Shown piece by piece: positions 6,850 through 13,226 of a stretch of DNA of 13,226 nucleotides; within the stretch, counting starts at the first letter, position 1, and every line of letters begins with the position of its first letter. The stretch is taken from the NCBI GenBank assembly GCA_028718845.1, contig JAQULA010000024.1, forward strand, positions 1 through 13,226. The letters are read 5' to 3'. A program made the position numbers and the translations under genes. The notes under the pieces were generated by a model that was not told the DNA's origin, did not search any database, and worked only from the letters and a program-made list of their open reading frames with translations. The DNA is from Candidatus Omnitrophota bacterium (GTDB lineage: Bacteria > Omnitrophota > Gorgyraeia > B26-G9).

Positions 6850-7260
6850 ATGATGGCCGGTAAAAGAAAATTATTGTTTGCCCGGGGATTTACCCTGGTT
6901 GAGATTATTATTGCCCTGACGATTCTCGGCATTGGGATAATATCGGTGATGGCCTATTTACCGGTGGCGCTGGATGCCTCGCGAAAGGCCTCCGATGTGT
7001 CTAAAGCGGTTCTGGTTGCGCAGGGATTATTTGCCGATATTCAGGCCGCGGCCGCGAGCGATATCAGCGCTGCCGATGTGTTTGATACCGGCAGTTATCA
7101 ATCGTATAATGATTACCCGGGAGTGGAATACCTTGTCGCAGTGGATCCGCCCGGTATGGTGCAATTGAAAACAATTACGATTACCGTGCGCTGGCAGTAT
7201 CACGGCAAAACGGAAAGCGAAACCTTTGAAACGCAGATTGTAAAGTATAATCCAACGTAA
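6850..7260 (+). CDS. Prepilin-type cleavage/methylation protein (minor pseudopilin-like)
   Basis: The 136-residue product begins with a basic leader (MAGKRKLLFARG) followed by the class III signal FTLVEIIIALTILGIGI. A prepilin peptidase would cut between Gly and Phe, and Glu at +5 of the mature protein is present. The hydrophobic helix runs to about residue 35. A short globular part follows with beta-rich text (VQLKTITITVRWQYHGK). Size and layout fit minor pseudopilins of the GspI/PilV type, or pilin-like proteins of type II secretion and type IV pilus systems. Three tandem start codons occur (TTG 6847, ATG 6850, ATG 6853), and GAGGGTGGG at 6832-6840 favours 6850. No assembly ATPase, platform protein or peptidase is nearby, so it is an orphan here. 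It begins 25 bp after the EF-G-like gene and may be read through from it. Specific role unknown. Confidence 0.85.
   Translation: MMAGKRKLLFARGFTLVEIIIALTILGIGIISVMAYLPVALDASRKASDVSKAVLVAQGLFADIQAAAASDISAADVFDTGSYQSYNDYPGVEYLVAVDPPGMVQLKTITITVRWQYHGKTESETFETQIVKYNPT
7225..7251 (+). promoter_or_regulatory. Possible promoter for the yebC-ruv operon
   Basis: A perfect TATAAT (7246-7251) lies in the last codons of the pseudopilin gene, with TTTGAA (7225-7230) at a short 15-bp spacing as the only -35-like sequence. It would give a leader of about 33 nt containing the AGGAGAG ribosome site of yebC. The weak -35 and short spacing keep confidence low. Confidence 0.35.
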
Positions 7261-7289
7261 CCGTAACAGAACACAGGAGAGATAAATCT

Positions 7290-8042
7290 ATGTCGGGACA
7301 TTCAAAATGGGCAAGTATCAAACACAAGAAAGCGGCGACGGACTCCAAACGCGGTCAGTTGTTTACCAAGGTAATCAAGGAATTGACCGTGGCGGCGCGC
7401 AACGGCGGCGGTAATGCCGATGCCAATCCCCGCCTGCGTCTGGCGATATCCAAGGCGAAAGAAGCGAATATGCCCAAGGATAATATCGAGAAGGCGATTA
7501 AAAAGGGGACCGGTGAATTGCCGGGTGTTGTCTATGAGGAAGTAACTTATGAGGGGTATGGGCCGAACGGGGTGGCCGTGCTGGTCGACGTGCTTACCGA
7601 TAATAAGAACCGGGCCGCGGCGGAGTTGCGCAATATTTTCACCAAAAAGAACGGGAATATGGCCGGAGCCGGATCGGTGGCGTGGCAGTTTCATCTGAAA
7701 GGTATGATTATCGTCGATAAAAACCAGATCAATGAAGATAAACTGATGAATATAATTTTGGAGAACGGGGCGGAAGATATGCTGGTTCAGGAAAGCACTT
7801 ATGAGATCAGCACTTCTCCTAAAGATTTCGAAAATGTCAAGAAGGCCGTCGAGGACGCGGGGGTGAAGCCGGTATCCGCGGAACTTACCAAAGTTCCGGA
7901 TTCAACGGTGAAGATTGATGACAAGTCCGTGGCCGGACAGATTCTTAGCCTGGTTAATACCCTGGAAGAGCATGACGACGTCCAGAACGTCTACGCCAAT
8001 TTTGATATTCCCGATAATATCCTGGACGAGCTGGAACCATAA
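7290..8042 (+). CDS. yebC: YebC/PmpR family protein
   Basis: The 250-residue product is a full-length YebC/TACO1 family member. It has the family's opening MSGHSKWASIKHKKAATDSKRGQ, the block LRLAISKAKEANMPKDNIEKAIKKG, and YEGYGPNGVAVLVDVLTDNKNR. The family was long annotated as DNA-binding transcription regulators. More recent work links bacterial YebC and mitochondrial TACO1 to translation through proline-rich stretches, so the older label may mislead. AGGAGAG lies about 10 bp ahead of the ATG. ruvC follows 15 bp after the stop. yebC next to ruvC is a widespread arrangement, so this gene probably opens the operon running to the DUF2905 gene. Confidence 0.95.
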   Translation: MSGHSKWASIKHKKAATDSKRGQLFTKVIKELTVAARNGGGNADANPRLRLAISKAKEANMPKDNIEKAIKKGTGELPGVVYEEVTYEGYGPNGVAVLVDVLTDNKNRAAAELRNIFTKKNGNMAGAGSVAWQFHLKGMIIVDKNQINEDKLMNIILENGAEDMLVQESTYEISTSPKDFENVKKAVEDAGVKPVSAELTKVPDSTVKIDDKSVAGQILSLVNTLEEHDDVQNVYANFDIPDNILDELEP

Positions 8043-8057
8043 CCACAAGGATAGTTA

Positions 8058-8570
8058 ATGCGCGTTCTCGGTGTTGATCCCGGATTGAATTGCACTGGAT
8101 ATGCGGTGGTGGAACGCACGAAGTCCGTAAAGTACCCGCTGCGCGCCGGGTCCAAAGAACTGCTGGTGATGGAGGCCGGGGTCATTCGTACCGCTCCGGG
8201 AGATACGCTGGCGGTGCGGGTGCGAAAAATTTACCGTGGGTTGTGCCAGGTTATTGCCGTTTATGGGCCGCAGGCCCTGGTCGTCGAAGAACTTTTTTCC
8301 CATTATCGTAATCCGCGTACCGCGATCATGATGGCGCATGCGCGGGGGGTTATTTGTCTGGCCGGGGCCGAGGCCGGATTGAACGTTTACGGTTACGCGG
8401 CGCGCCGGGTAAAAAAGGCGATTACCGGGTCCGGGGCCGCGGATAAAACGCAGATGCAGAGGGTGATCAAGGAACTTTTAGGGCTTAAAAAAGAACCTTC
8501 GCCGCCGGATGTTGCCGATGCCCTGGCCCTGGCGGTCACTCACCTGCAGGCTGCTGCAAGGCGCGTATGA
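8058..8570 (+). CDS. ruvC: Holliday junction resolvase RuvC
   Basis: RuvC is the dimeric endonuclease that cuts Holliday junctions symmetrically. The 170-residue product has an RNase H-like fold with all four expected acidic residues: Asp7 in GVDPG, Glu77 in VVEELF, and Asp151 and Asp154 in PPDVADALALA. The spacing from Asp7 to Glu77 is about ten residues longer than in the E. coli enzyme, because of extra sequence near residues 20-35 (RTKSVKYPLRAGSKELLV). Such variation in that loop should not affect catalysis. An AAGGAT-type ribosome site precedes the ATG. The stop overlaps the ruvA start in an ATGA, indicating translational coupling. Confidence 0.96.
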   Translation: MRVLGVDPGLNCTGYAVVERTKSVKYPLRAGSKELLVMEAGVIRTAPGDTLAVRVRKIYRGLCQVIAVYGPQALVVEELFSHYRNPRTAIMMAHARGVICLAGAEAGLNVYGYAARRVKKAITGSGAADKTQMQRVIKELLGLKKEPSPPDVADALALAVTHLQAAARRV

Positions 8571-9187
8571 TTTGCAGTATATCCGGAAAGATCCTGAAAA
8601 AAAATGAATACTCGGTACTGCTGAGTGTACACGGCATCGGGTATGAAGTGTTTATTCCGGCCGGGGTGATGCGTTCTCTGCCGAATGACGCCGAAGAAGT
8701 CAGCTTGGTGACCTATCATTACCATCAGTCCGATCCTTCAAAAAGTATTCCGGTGCTGATCGGGTTCCTTCATGATATCGAAAAAGAATTTTTTGAAAAG
8801 TTCATCACGGTTTCCGGTATCGGGCCGAAGGCCGCGGTCAAGGCATTGAGCGAACCGATCCCGGATATCGCCAAGGCCATCGACTCGGGCAACCTGGCCT
8901 ACCTGAAGTCATTGCCTGGAATCGGGGCGCAGCGGGCGCGCGAGATCGTCGCCAAGCTACAGGGCAAGGTCGGGAAATTCGGCCTGATCCAAAGCGTCGC
9001 GGAAGCACCGCAATCGGCCGCGGCAACGGATGTGGAACAGGAAGCGCTTTCGGTGTTGCTGCAGCTGCAGTATAAACGCCAGGAAGCCGAACAGATGATC
9101 AAACGGGCGATGCAGCGGAACCCGGACGTCAAAAACGCGGAAGATCTATTAAATGAAGTCTATCGACAACGTACAGCCCAATCGTAG
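8567..9187 (+). CDS. ruvA: Holliday junction branch migration subunit RuvA
   Basis: RuvA tetramers bind and flatten the four-way junction and load RuvB. The 206-residue product shows the N-terminal OB-fold (MICSISGKILKKN...VHGIGYEVFIP) and two helix-hairpin-helix motifs at about 84-99 (FITVSGIGPKAAVKAL) and 119-135 (LKSLPGIGAQRAREIV). A variable linker rich in Ala and Gln follows (about 150-160), then the C-terminal RuvB-binding helical domain (EALSVLLQLQYKRQEAEQMI). The start lies in an ATGA overlap with ruvC. The last 35 bp also encode the start of ruvB. Confidence 0.96.
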   Translation: MICSISGKILKKNEYSVLLSVHGIGYEVFIPAGVMRSLPNDAEEVSLVTYHYHQSDPSKSIPVLIGFLHDIEKEFFEKFITVSGIGPKAAVKALSEPIPDIAKAIDSGNLAYLKSLPGIGAQRAREIVAKLQGKVGKFGLIQSVAEAPQSAAATDVEQEALSVLLQLQYKRQEAEQMIKRAMQRNPDVKNAEDLLNEVYRQRTAQS

Positions 9188-10238
9188 TAACGACGATGAC
9201 GAACGCCTCCTGCGCGAACCGGTATTAACGCCGGAAGAAACCGATGAGGATGTGGTCCTTAATCTTTCTCTGCGGCCTCTGCAGTTCAGCGATTTTATCG
9301 GGCAGGACGCGGTTAAAGAAAATCTGCGGATCGGCATTTCCGCGGCAAAATCCCGCGGTGAGCCGTTGGAACATCTGATTTTTTCCGGGCCGCCCGGCCT
9401 GGGAAAGACCACGCTGGCGCATATCATCAGCCATGAGATGGGCACAAAAATAACCACCACTTCCGGGCCGGCGATCGAACGGGCCGGAGACCTGATCGGT
9501 ATCCTGACCAATCTGGAGCAGGGCGATATTTTATTTATCGATGAAATCCACCGCTTGTCGAAAATCGTGGAAGAATTTCTTTATCCGGCGATGGAAGATT
9601 ATAAGATCGATTTCGTGATCGATAAGGGCCCGTATGCCAAAACGATCAAGTTCAACCTGAAACCGTTTACGCTGATCGGCGCGACCACGCGTTCCGGCCT
9701 GCTTACCGCCGCGCTGCGCAGCCGTTTCGGTATGCATTATCATTTGGATTTTTATCCCTGGCCGGAACTGGTGGATGTGATCAAGAAATCGGCGCAATTA
9801 CTGGGTATGCCCCTGGATGAACAGAGCGCCGCGCTTATCGCCCAGAGAGCGCGCGGGACACCCCGCGTGGCGAACCGGCTTTTACGCCGGGTGCGGGACT
9901 ATTCCGAGGTCAAGGCCCAGGGCGAGGTCAACGAGCAGATCACTATTGCCGCGCTGACCCTGCAGGGCGTGGATGAACTGGGCCTGGATGAGATCGACCG
10001 CCGGGTACTGCGGGTGATCATCGATACCTATCACGGCGGCCCGGTGGGAATTGAATCATTGGCCGCGACCTTGAATGAAGAGAGCGATACCATCGTGGAT
10101 GTGGTTGAGCCGTATCTTCTGAAGATCGGACTGCTCAAACGCGGCCCGCGCGGACGGGAAGCCACCGAGCTGGCGTATAAGCATTTGGGACAATGCCGTA
10201 CCGGCGACGGGCAAAAGGAGATGTTCGGCCGTGCCTAA
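9153..10238 (+). CDS. ruvB: Holliday junction branch migration ATPase RuvB
   Basis: RuvB forms hexameric AAA+ rings that pump DNA through the RuvA-bound junction. The 361-residue product has Walker A GPPGLGKT (79-86), Walker B DEIH (130-133), sensor I GATTRSG (from 176), the LRSRFG arginine-finger region (188-193) and a complete C-terminal winged helix (TYHGGPVGIESLAATL...GPRGREATELAYKHLG). The N-terminal tail before the AAA+ core is charged (NRSNDDDERLLREPVLTPEE) and somewhat long. The ATG at 9153 lies inside ruvA (35-bp overlap), preceded by only a weak GGAAG site, so initiation probably depends on ruvA translation. It overlaps queH by 8 bp. Confidence 0.97.
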   Translation: MKSIDNVQPNRSNDDDERLLREPVLTPEETDEDVVLNLSLRPLQFSDFIGQDAVKENLRIGISAAKSRGEPLEHLIFSGPPGLGKTTLAHIISHEMGTKITTTSGPAIERAGDLIGILTNLEQGDILFIDEIHRLSKIVEEFLYPAMEDYKIDFVIDKGPYAKTIKFNLKPFTLIGATTRSGLLTAALRSRFGMHYHLDFYPWPELVDVIKKSAQLLGMPLDEQSAALIAQRARGTPRVANRLLRRVRDYSEVKAQGEVNEQITIAALTLQGVDELGLDEIDRRVLRVIIDTYHGGPVGIESLAATLNEESDTIVDVVEPYLLKIGLLKRGPRGREATELAYKHLGQCRTGDGQKEMFGRA

Positions 10239-10785
10239 GAACGTGCCTTTGGTTCTGCATATCTGCTGCGCGCCCTGTCTAATCTACCCCCTGAAAAAAT
10301 TGCGGGAACAGGATTTCGACATTCACGGTTTTTTTTACAACCCCAACATCCATCCCTGCGACGAGTATGCCTTGCGTGAAAATACTTTGAAAGAATTCAG
10401 CCGGCGCGCTGCCTGCCGGGTGAATTTTTCCACGGAAAAGAGCGAATCCTTATTTGACGCGGCGATCGGGGAAAACCGGGACAAGCCGCAGCGCTGTTTT
10501 TCATGCTGGTCAATGCGTTTGAAAAAAACCGCCGAATACGCCCGGTCGATCGATGTGGACACTATTTCCACGACCTTGCTGGTCAGTCCGTATCAGGATC
10601 AGGCCATGGTCAAAAAGGCCGGGGAACAGGCCGCGGCCGACGCCGGCCTTAAATTTTACTATTATGATTTCCGGGAGGGTTATCCGGAGGCGGTGCGGAT
10701 TTCCAAACAGGAAGGCCTGTATCGCCAGAAGTATTGCGGCTGCCGGTTCAGCCGGGAAGAACGCAGGGAAAAGGTTAAGTCATGA
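10231..10785 (+). CDS. queH: Epoxyqueuosine reductase QueH
   Basis: QueH reduces epoxyqueuosine to queuosine in the wobble position of GUN-anticodon tRNAs, the last step of the pathway, and is unrelated in sequence to the cobalamin-dependent QueG. The 184-residue product (formerly the DUF208 family) carries the expected cysteine motifs: HICCAPC (Cys12, Cys13, Cys16), RCFSCWSMRL (Cys89, Cys92) and YRQKYCGCRF (Cys169, Cys171), which serve iron-sulfur and metal binding in the family. The start is a GTG overlapping the end of ruvB, with AAGGAG (about 10215-10220) 10 bp upstream. queA, encoding the preceding enzyme, follows 344 bp after the queH stop, so two consecutive pathway steps lie together. 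tgt and the preQ1 genes are not in the window. Confidence 0.95.
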   Translation: MPKNVPLVLHICCAPCLIYPLKKLREQDFDIHGFFYNPNIHPCDEYALRENTLKEFSRRAACRVNFSTEKSESLFDAAIGENRDKPQRCFSCWSMRLKKTAEYARSIDVDTISTTLLVSPYQDQAMVKKAGEQAAADAGLKFYYYDFREGYPEAVRISKQEGLYRQKYCGCRFSREERREKVKS

Positions 10786-11006
10786 ATCAATTACCGCAGT
10801 TGGGGAAAATGCTGGTTATTGCCGGGATCGGGATCATTTTTCTGGGGGCGCTGTTTATGCTGGCCGGTAAAGTCAAAGGCATCGGCCATTTGCCCGGGGA
10901 CATTTATATCCAGCGCAGGAATTTCACCTTCTATTTCCCGTTGGCCACGTCGATTCTCCTGAGCCTGGTATTGTCATTGTTTTGGTGGATTTTTTCAAAA
11001 AAATAA
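10782..11006 (+). CDS. DUF2905 small membrane protein
   Basis: The 74-residue product matches DUF2905. It has a first membrane helix at about 9-29 (KMLVIAGIGIIFLGALFMLAG), the conserved cytoplasmic or loop segment IGHLPGDIYIQRRNFTFYFPLATS, and a second helix at about 52-71 (SILLSLVLSLFWWIF). The function of the family is unknown. The start overlaps the queH stop in an ATGA, so it is translated as part of the operon. I recall DUF2905 genes near ruvB and queA in other anaerobes, which suggests a conserved linkage but not a function. Confidence 0.88.
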   Translation: MNQLPQLGKMLVIAGIGIIFLGALFMLAGKVKGIGHLPGDIYIQRRNFTFYFPLATSILLSLVLSLFWWIFSKK

Positions 11007-11011
11007 GTAAA

Positions 11012-11113
11012 TGCTCCAGACTTCAGGCCGCAGGCTCAAAAAGCTTAAAGCAAAAACATTTGCTTGGATGTGTATATTTTAGGCTTGTAGCCTGAGGCTT
11101 GCGGCTTGCAGCA
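11012..11113. repeat. Two-armed heptad repeat element between DUF2905 and queA genes
   Basis: The right arm (11079-11113) is five in-register heptads fitting TGNRGCY on the plus strand, for example TGAGGCT at 11093 and TGCGGCT at 11100. The left arm (11012-11039) is four heptads of the same consensus on the minus strand, for example TGCGGCC covering 11032-11026. The arms are imperfect inverted copies: 11024-11036 and 11089-11101 pair at 11 of 13 positions, with one further wobble. Between them lies an AT-rich core with its own perfect 7-bp hairpin, AAGCAAA (11048-11054) and TTTGCTT (11059-11065), with loop AACA. The element fills nearly the whole gap before queA. It could be a transcript-end structure, a small non-autonomous mobile repeat, or a slippage product. 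Confidence 0.6.
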
Positions 11114-11129
11114 TTATACAAGGTAGTCA

Positions 11130-12173
11130 ATGCACATAAGCGAATTCGATTATGATTTACCCCAGGAGCTGATTGCCCAGTATCCTGTACAGCGCCGTGA
11201 CCAGTCACGGCTTTTTATTGTTGACCGGGCAACGGGGAAGTTTACCCATGGCCGGTTTGATGATATCGTGTCTTTACTGCGGACGGGGGACGCTTTGGTG
11301 GTCAACGACGCCCAGGTAAAACCGGTACGGCTCACCGGCCTGGCCGCGGAAAAGCCGGTTGACGTTCTGCTGGTGAAACGCTGCGCCAAGAACCGGTATT
11401 TTATCAAAGTCAAACCCGGGAAAAAAGTCCGGCCCGGCGCCGTGATCACTTTCGCAAATGGGACGTACCGCGCGATTTGTCGTGAATCGTCCGAGGCCTT
11501 TGCCCAGAAAATGAAGCTGATCGAATTTCAGCAGGATCAGGACATCGAGGATCACCTGAATGACATCGGGATGATGCCGTTGCCGCCGTACATCAAACGT
11601 CCGCCGGAAAAGGAAGATCATCACCGCTACCAAACCGTTTATGCCAGGGCCCCGGGCGCGATCGCCGCTCCGACCGCCGGTCTGCATTTTACCCAGGAAA
11701 TACTCTCCGCCTGCGCGGCAATGAAAGTTGAACAGATCAGCGTGACTCTTGACGTTGGATTGGGAACGTTCGAGCCGATGAAGGTTGAAACTATTACCGA
11801 CCATGTCATGCACAGCGAACATTATCATCTTTCTCCGTCGTCGGCCCAGCGGATTGAATCGGTCCGGGATCGCGGGGGCCGGATCTGGGCTGTGGGCACG
11901 ACCGCCTGCCGGGTATTGGAGACCTGCGGGCGGATCGAGCCGGGGAGGCTGGCAATGCGGCCCGGAGAAGGGGACACCGATATCTTTATCTATCCGCCGT
12001 ATGCGTTTAAGGCCGTGGATGTGCTGGTGACGAATTTTCATTTTCCGAGAACCACCCTGTTGATGCTCATCTGCGCGTTTGCCGGCAAGGAATTGATCAT
12101 GCGGGCCTATGCCGAGGCCGTGCGATTGAAATACCGGTTTTATAGTTATGGCGATTGCATGGTGATCCTGTGA
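11130..12173 (+). CDS. queA: tRNA preQ1(34) S-adenosylmethionine ribosyltransferase-isomerase QueA
   Basis: QueA transfers and rearranges the ribosyl part of S-adenosylmethionine onto preQ1 already in tRNA, giving epoxyqueuosine, the substrate of QueH. The 347-residue product covers the whole family length. Motifs include the start FDYDLPQELIAQYP, APTAGLHFT, DVGLGTFEP, HSEHYHLS, VGTTACRVLET, TNFHFPRTTLLML and the C-terminal YRFYSYGDCMVI. The usual NDTRVIPARL segment reads NDAQVKPVRL here, a mild divergence. AAGG at 11120-11123 precedes the ATG by 6 bp. A 123-bp gap with a repeat element separates it from the DUF2905 gene; whether queA is read from the ruv operon or has its own promoter is not clear. 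Confidence 0.96.
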   Translation: MHISEFDYDLPQELIAQYPVQRRDQSRLFIVDRATGKFTHGRFDDIVSLLRTGDALVVNDAQVKPVRLTGLAAEKPVDVLLVKRCAKNRYFIKVKPGKKVRPGAVITFANGTYRAICRESSEAFAQKMKLIEFQQDQDIEDHLNDIGMMPLPPYIKRPPEKEDHHRYQTVYARAPGAIAAPTAGLHFTQEILSACAAMKVEQISVTLDVGLGTFEPMKVETITDHVMHSEHYHLSPSSAQRIESVRDRGGRIWAVGTTACRVLETCGRIEPGRLAMRPGEGDTDIFIYPPYAFKAVDVLVTNFHFPRTTLLMLICAFAGKELIMRAYAEAVRLKYRFYSYGDCMVIL

Positions 12174-12185
12174 GCCGCTGCGCTA

Positions 12186-12220
12186 AGTAAAAAGTTAAAA
12201 GTAAAATGGAAAAAGTAGAG
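12186..12220. repeat. AT-rich 7-bp tandem tract upstream of the SGNH gene
   Basis: Five consecutive heptads keep perfect register: AGTAAAA at 12186, AGTTAAA at 12193, AGTAAAA at 12200, TGGAAAA at 12207 and AGTAGAG at 12214. The tract fills half of the 69-bp gap between queA and the next gene, and probably lies in or upstream of that gene's leader. Confidence 0.55.
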
Positions 12221-12242
12221 ATAAACTCAATAAAAATTGGCT

Positions 12243-13226
12243 ATGAAGTTTAAAAAAATAGGGTTAGTTTTGCTGGGGGTGGTTCTGGCTTTGCTGAGTT
12301 TGGAAATTGCTCTGCGTATGGCCGGGTTCGCGTTCGAAAAGTTTGCCGGGCGTTCGGCCGTTATCGAGAAAAAAAAGGGGCTGCGGATTTTATGTTTGGG
12401 GGATTCTTATACCTACGGACTGGGCGTGGCCCGGGAGGAGAGTTATCCGGCTCAACTGGAGCGGTTGTTGCGCAAAGAACCCGGATATGACGAGGTGGAA
12501 GTGATCAATTGCGGTAAACCGGGGATCAATACGCCGCTGCTGGCAAAAGATTTTCGTCGGTTAGCGACCCGGTACCAGCCGGATATCGTTTTGCTCCTGA
12601 TCGGAGTCAATGACGCGTGGAATTTTGAAGGCATGGAAGGCGCTTTCAGTAGCTGGCCGGAGAGGATTCGGTCATTTTTGTCAGGTTTACGGATTGGTAA
12701 ATTTTTTACGATTGCCCGGGAACGGCCGAGGCTTCAGGAAGTTAAAAACAAACTTGCGGCCGTCGAGAAAATGGGAGGGTTTAATAATTTCTATTGTTGG
12801 CAGGCGATTCTTCTCGGTAATGAATGCCGGGATAACAATGAATTTGAACAGGCAATGTTATACTATGATGTCGCATTGAAAATTGATCCGCGCGATGCCC
12901 GTATCGTTGTTGAATTGGTGCGGTTATATAGAAAAATAATTGAAAATGAAGCCGCCAAATGTTCTTTAGACAACAAAGAAAAGACGATATCATCACTTGC
13001 CGGGGCGGAGAGTGTGATTGAAAAAATAAATCCAGAGAACCGGGATGCCGGCAAAGAAGCGCAGGGACTCTACGCCGAGTTGATTTCTTACGGTAATTAC
13101 TGCCGGAAAGCAAAAGAATTCGGGAAGGCGGATATGTATTTTCGTCTTGCGGGAAAAATAGAACAGGATGACCCGGTTGGTAATATCGAATCGGTGCGTT
13201 TAAAAAAAGAATTGCTGGAAGAACGG
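12243..13226 (+). CDS. SGNH/GDSL hydrolase with TPR region, exported or membrane-anchored (partial)
   Basis: The reading frame is open from the ATG at 12243 to the window edge (328 codons, no stop), so the C-terminus is missing. A basic N-terminus and one hydrophobic helix (about 7-25, LVLLGVVLALLSLEIALRM) indicate a signal anchor or signal peptide. SGNH block I is GDSYTYG (53-59, with Ser55 the expected nucleophile), followed by NCGKPGINT (89-97, block II-like) and block III GVND (121-124). A stretch resembling tetratricopeptide repeats follows, at about 185-232 (LLGNECRDNNEFEQAMLYYDVALKIDP) and about 285-312. The block V DxxH has not appeared by the cut. SGNH enzymes cleave or transfer ester or acyl groups, often on polysaccharides, but no substrate can be assigned. 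No clear Shine-Dalgarno motif precedes the ATG. Confidence 0.85.
   Translation, partial: MKFKKIGLVLLGVVLALLSLEIALRMAGFAFEKFAGRSAVIEKKKGLRILCLGDSYTYGLGVAREESYPAQLERLLRKEPGYDEVEVINCGKPGINTPLLAKDFRRLATRYQPDIVLLLIGVNDAWNFEGMEGAFSSWPERIRSFLSGLRIGKFFTIARERPRLQEVKNKLAAVEKMGGFNNFYCWQAILLGNECRDNNEFEQAMLYYDVALKIDPRDARIVVELVRLYRKIIENEAAKCSLDNKEKTISSLAGAESVIEKINPENRDAGKEAQGLYAELISYGNYCRKAKEFGKADMYFRLAGKIEQDDPVGNIESVRLKKELLEER

Noticed and set aside
11150..12041. Long minus-strand reading frames opposite queA, and similar ones opposite recG, tyrS and the EF-G-like gene
   Set aside because: They mirror strongly conserved plus-strand genes in GC-rich codons, have no ribosome sites and no recognisable domains.
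12307..12504. 65-codon plus-strand reading frame starting ATGCTCTGC-like within the SGNH region
   Set aside because: It is out of frame with the open SGNH frame from 12243, which carries clear catalytic blocks.

Overview
This is a stretch of bacterial chromosome dominated by conserved housekeeping genes. Base composition is moderately GC-rich in the genes and AT-rich in the gaps. There are no tRNA, rRNA, CRISPR or insertion-sequence signatures. The gene set suggests an anaerobic or uncultivated Gram-negative-type lineage: QueH instead of QueG, a DUF2148 ferredoxin-domain protein, an EF-G paralogue, a short TyrRS with an S4 tail, an isolated pseudopilin and a TPR-containing SGNH hydrolase. A candidate phylum such as Omnitrophota would fit, but that is an impression from gene content and intergenic repeats and was not tested.

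Layout. At 1-290 lies a small S4 RNA-binding protein whose 5' end is damaged or has an unusual start. It converges on a minus-strand DUF2148 gene (329-856). A 235-bp divergent gap holds a near-consensus sigma70-type promoter that drives tyrS and recG, which overlap by 11 bp. The next gap (4417-4772, 356 bp) has no protein gene. It holds a strong promoter followed by a sequence that folds by eye into a long rod (a candidate structured RNA with 6S-like topology), then a perfect 8-bp inverted repeat, then an extended -10 promoter for an EF-G-like GTPase. A lone pseudopilin-like gene follows the GTPase.

From 7290 to 12173 runs a tight block, yebC-ruvC-ruvA-ruvB-queH-DUF2905, followed after 123 bp by queA. 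It joins Holliday-junction processing (RuvABC) with queuosine synthesis: QueA makes epoxyqueuosine on tRNA and QueH reduces it to queuosine. Four successive junctions overlap (ruvC/ruvA by 4 bp, ruvA/ruvB by 35, ruvB/queH by 8, queH/DUF2905 by 4), so this is almost certainly one translationally coupled operon. The right edge is cut inside an exported or membrane-anchored SGNH/GDSL hydrolase with a TPR region (12243 to beyond 13226).

The most unusual material is non-coding: the rod-shaped RNA candidate at about 4478-4640, and degenerate 7-bp-periodic tracts in three separate gaps. One of these, at 11012-11113, is a two-armed structure in which both arms carry the same heptad consensus in opposite orientation.
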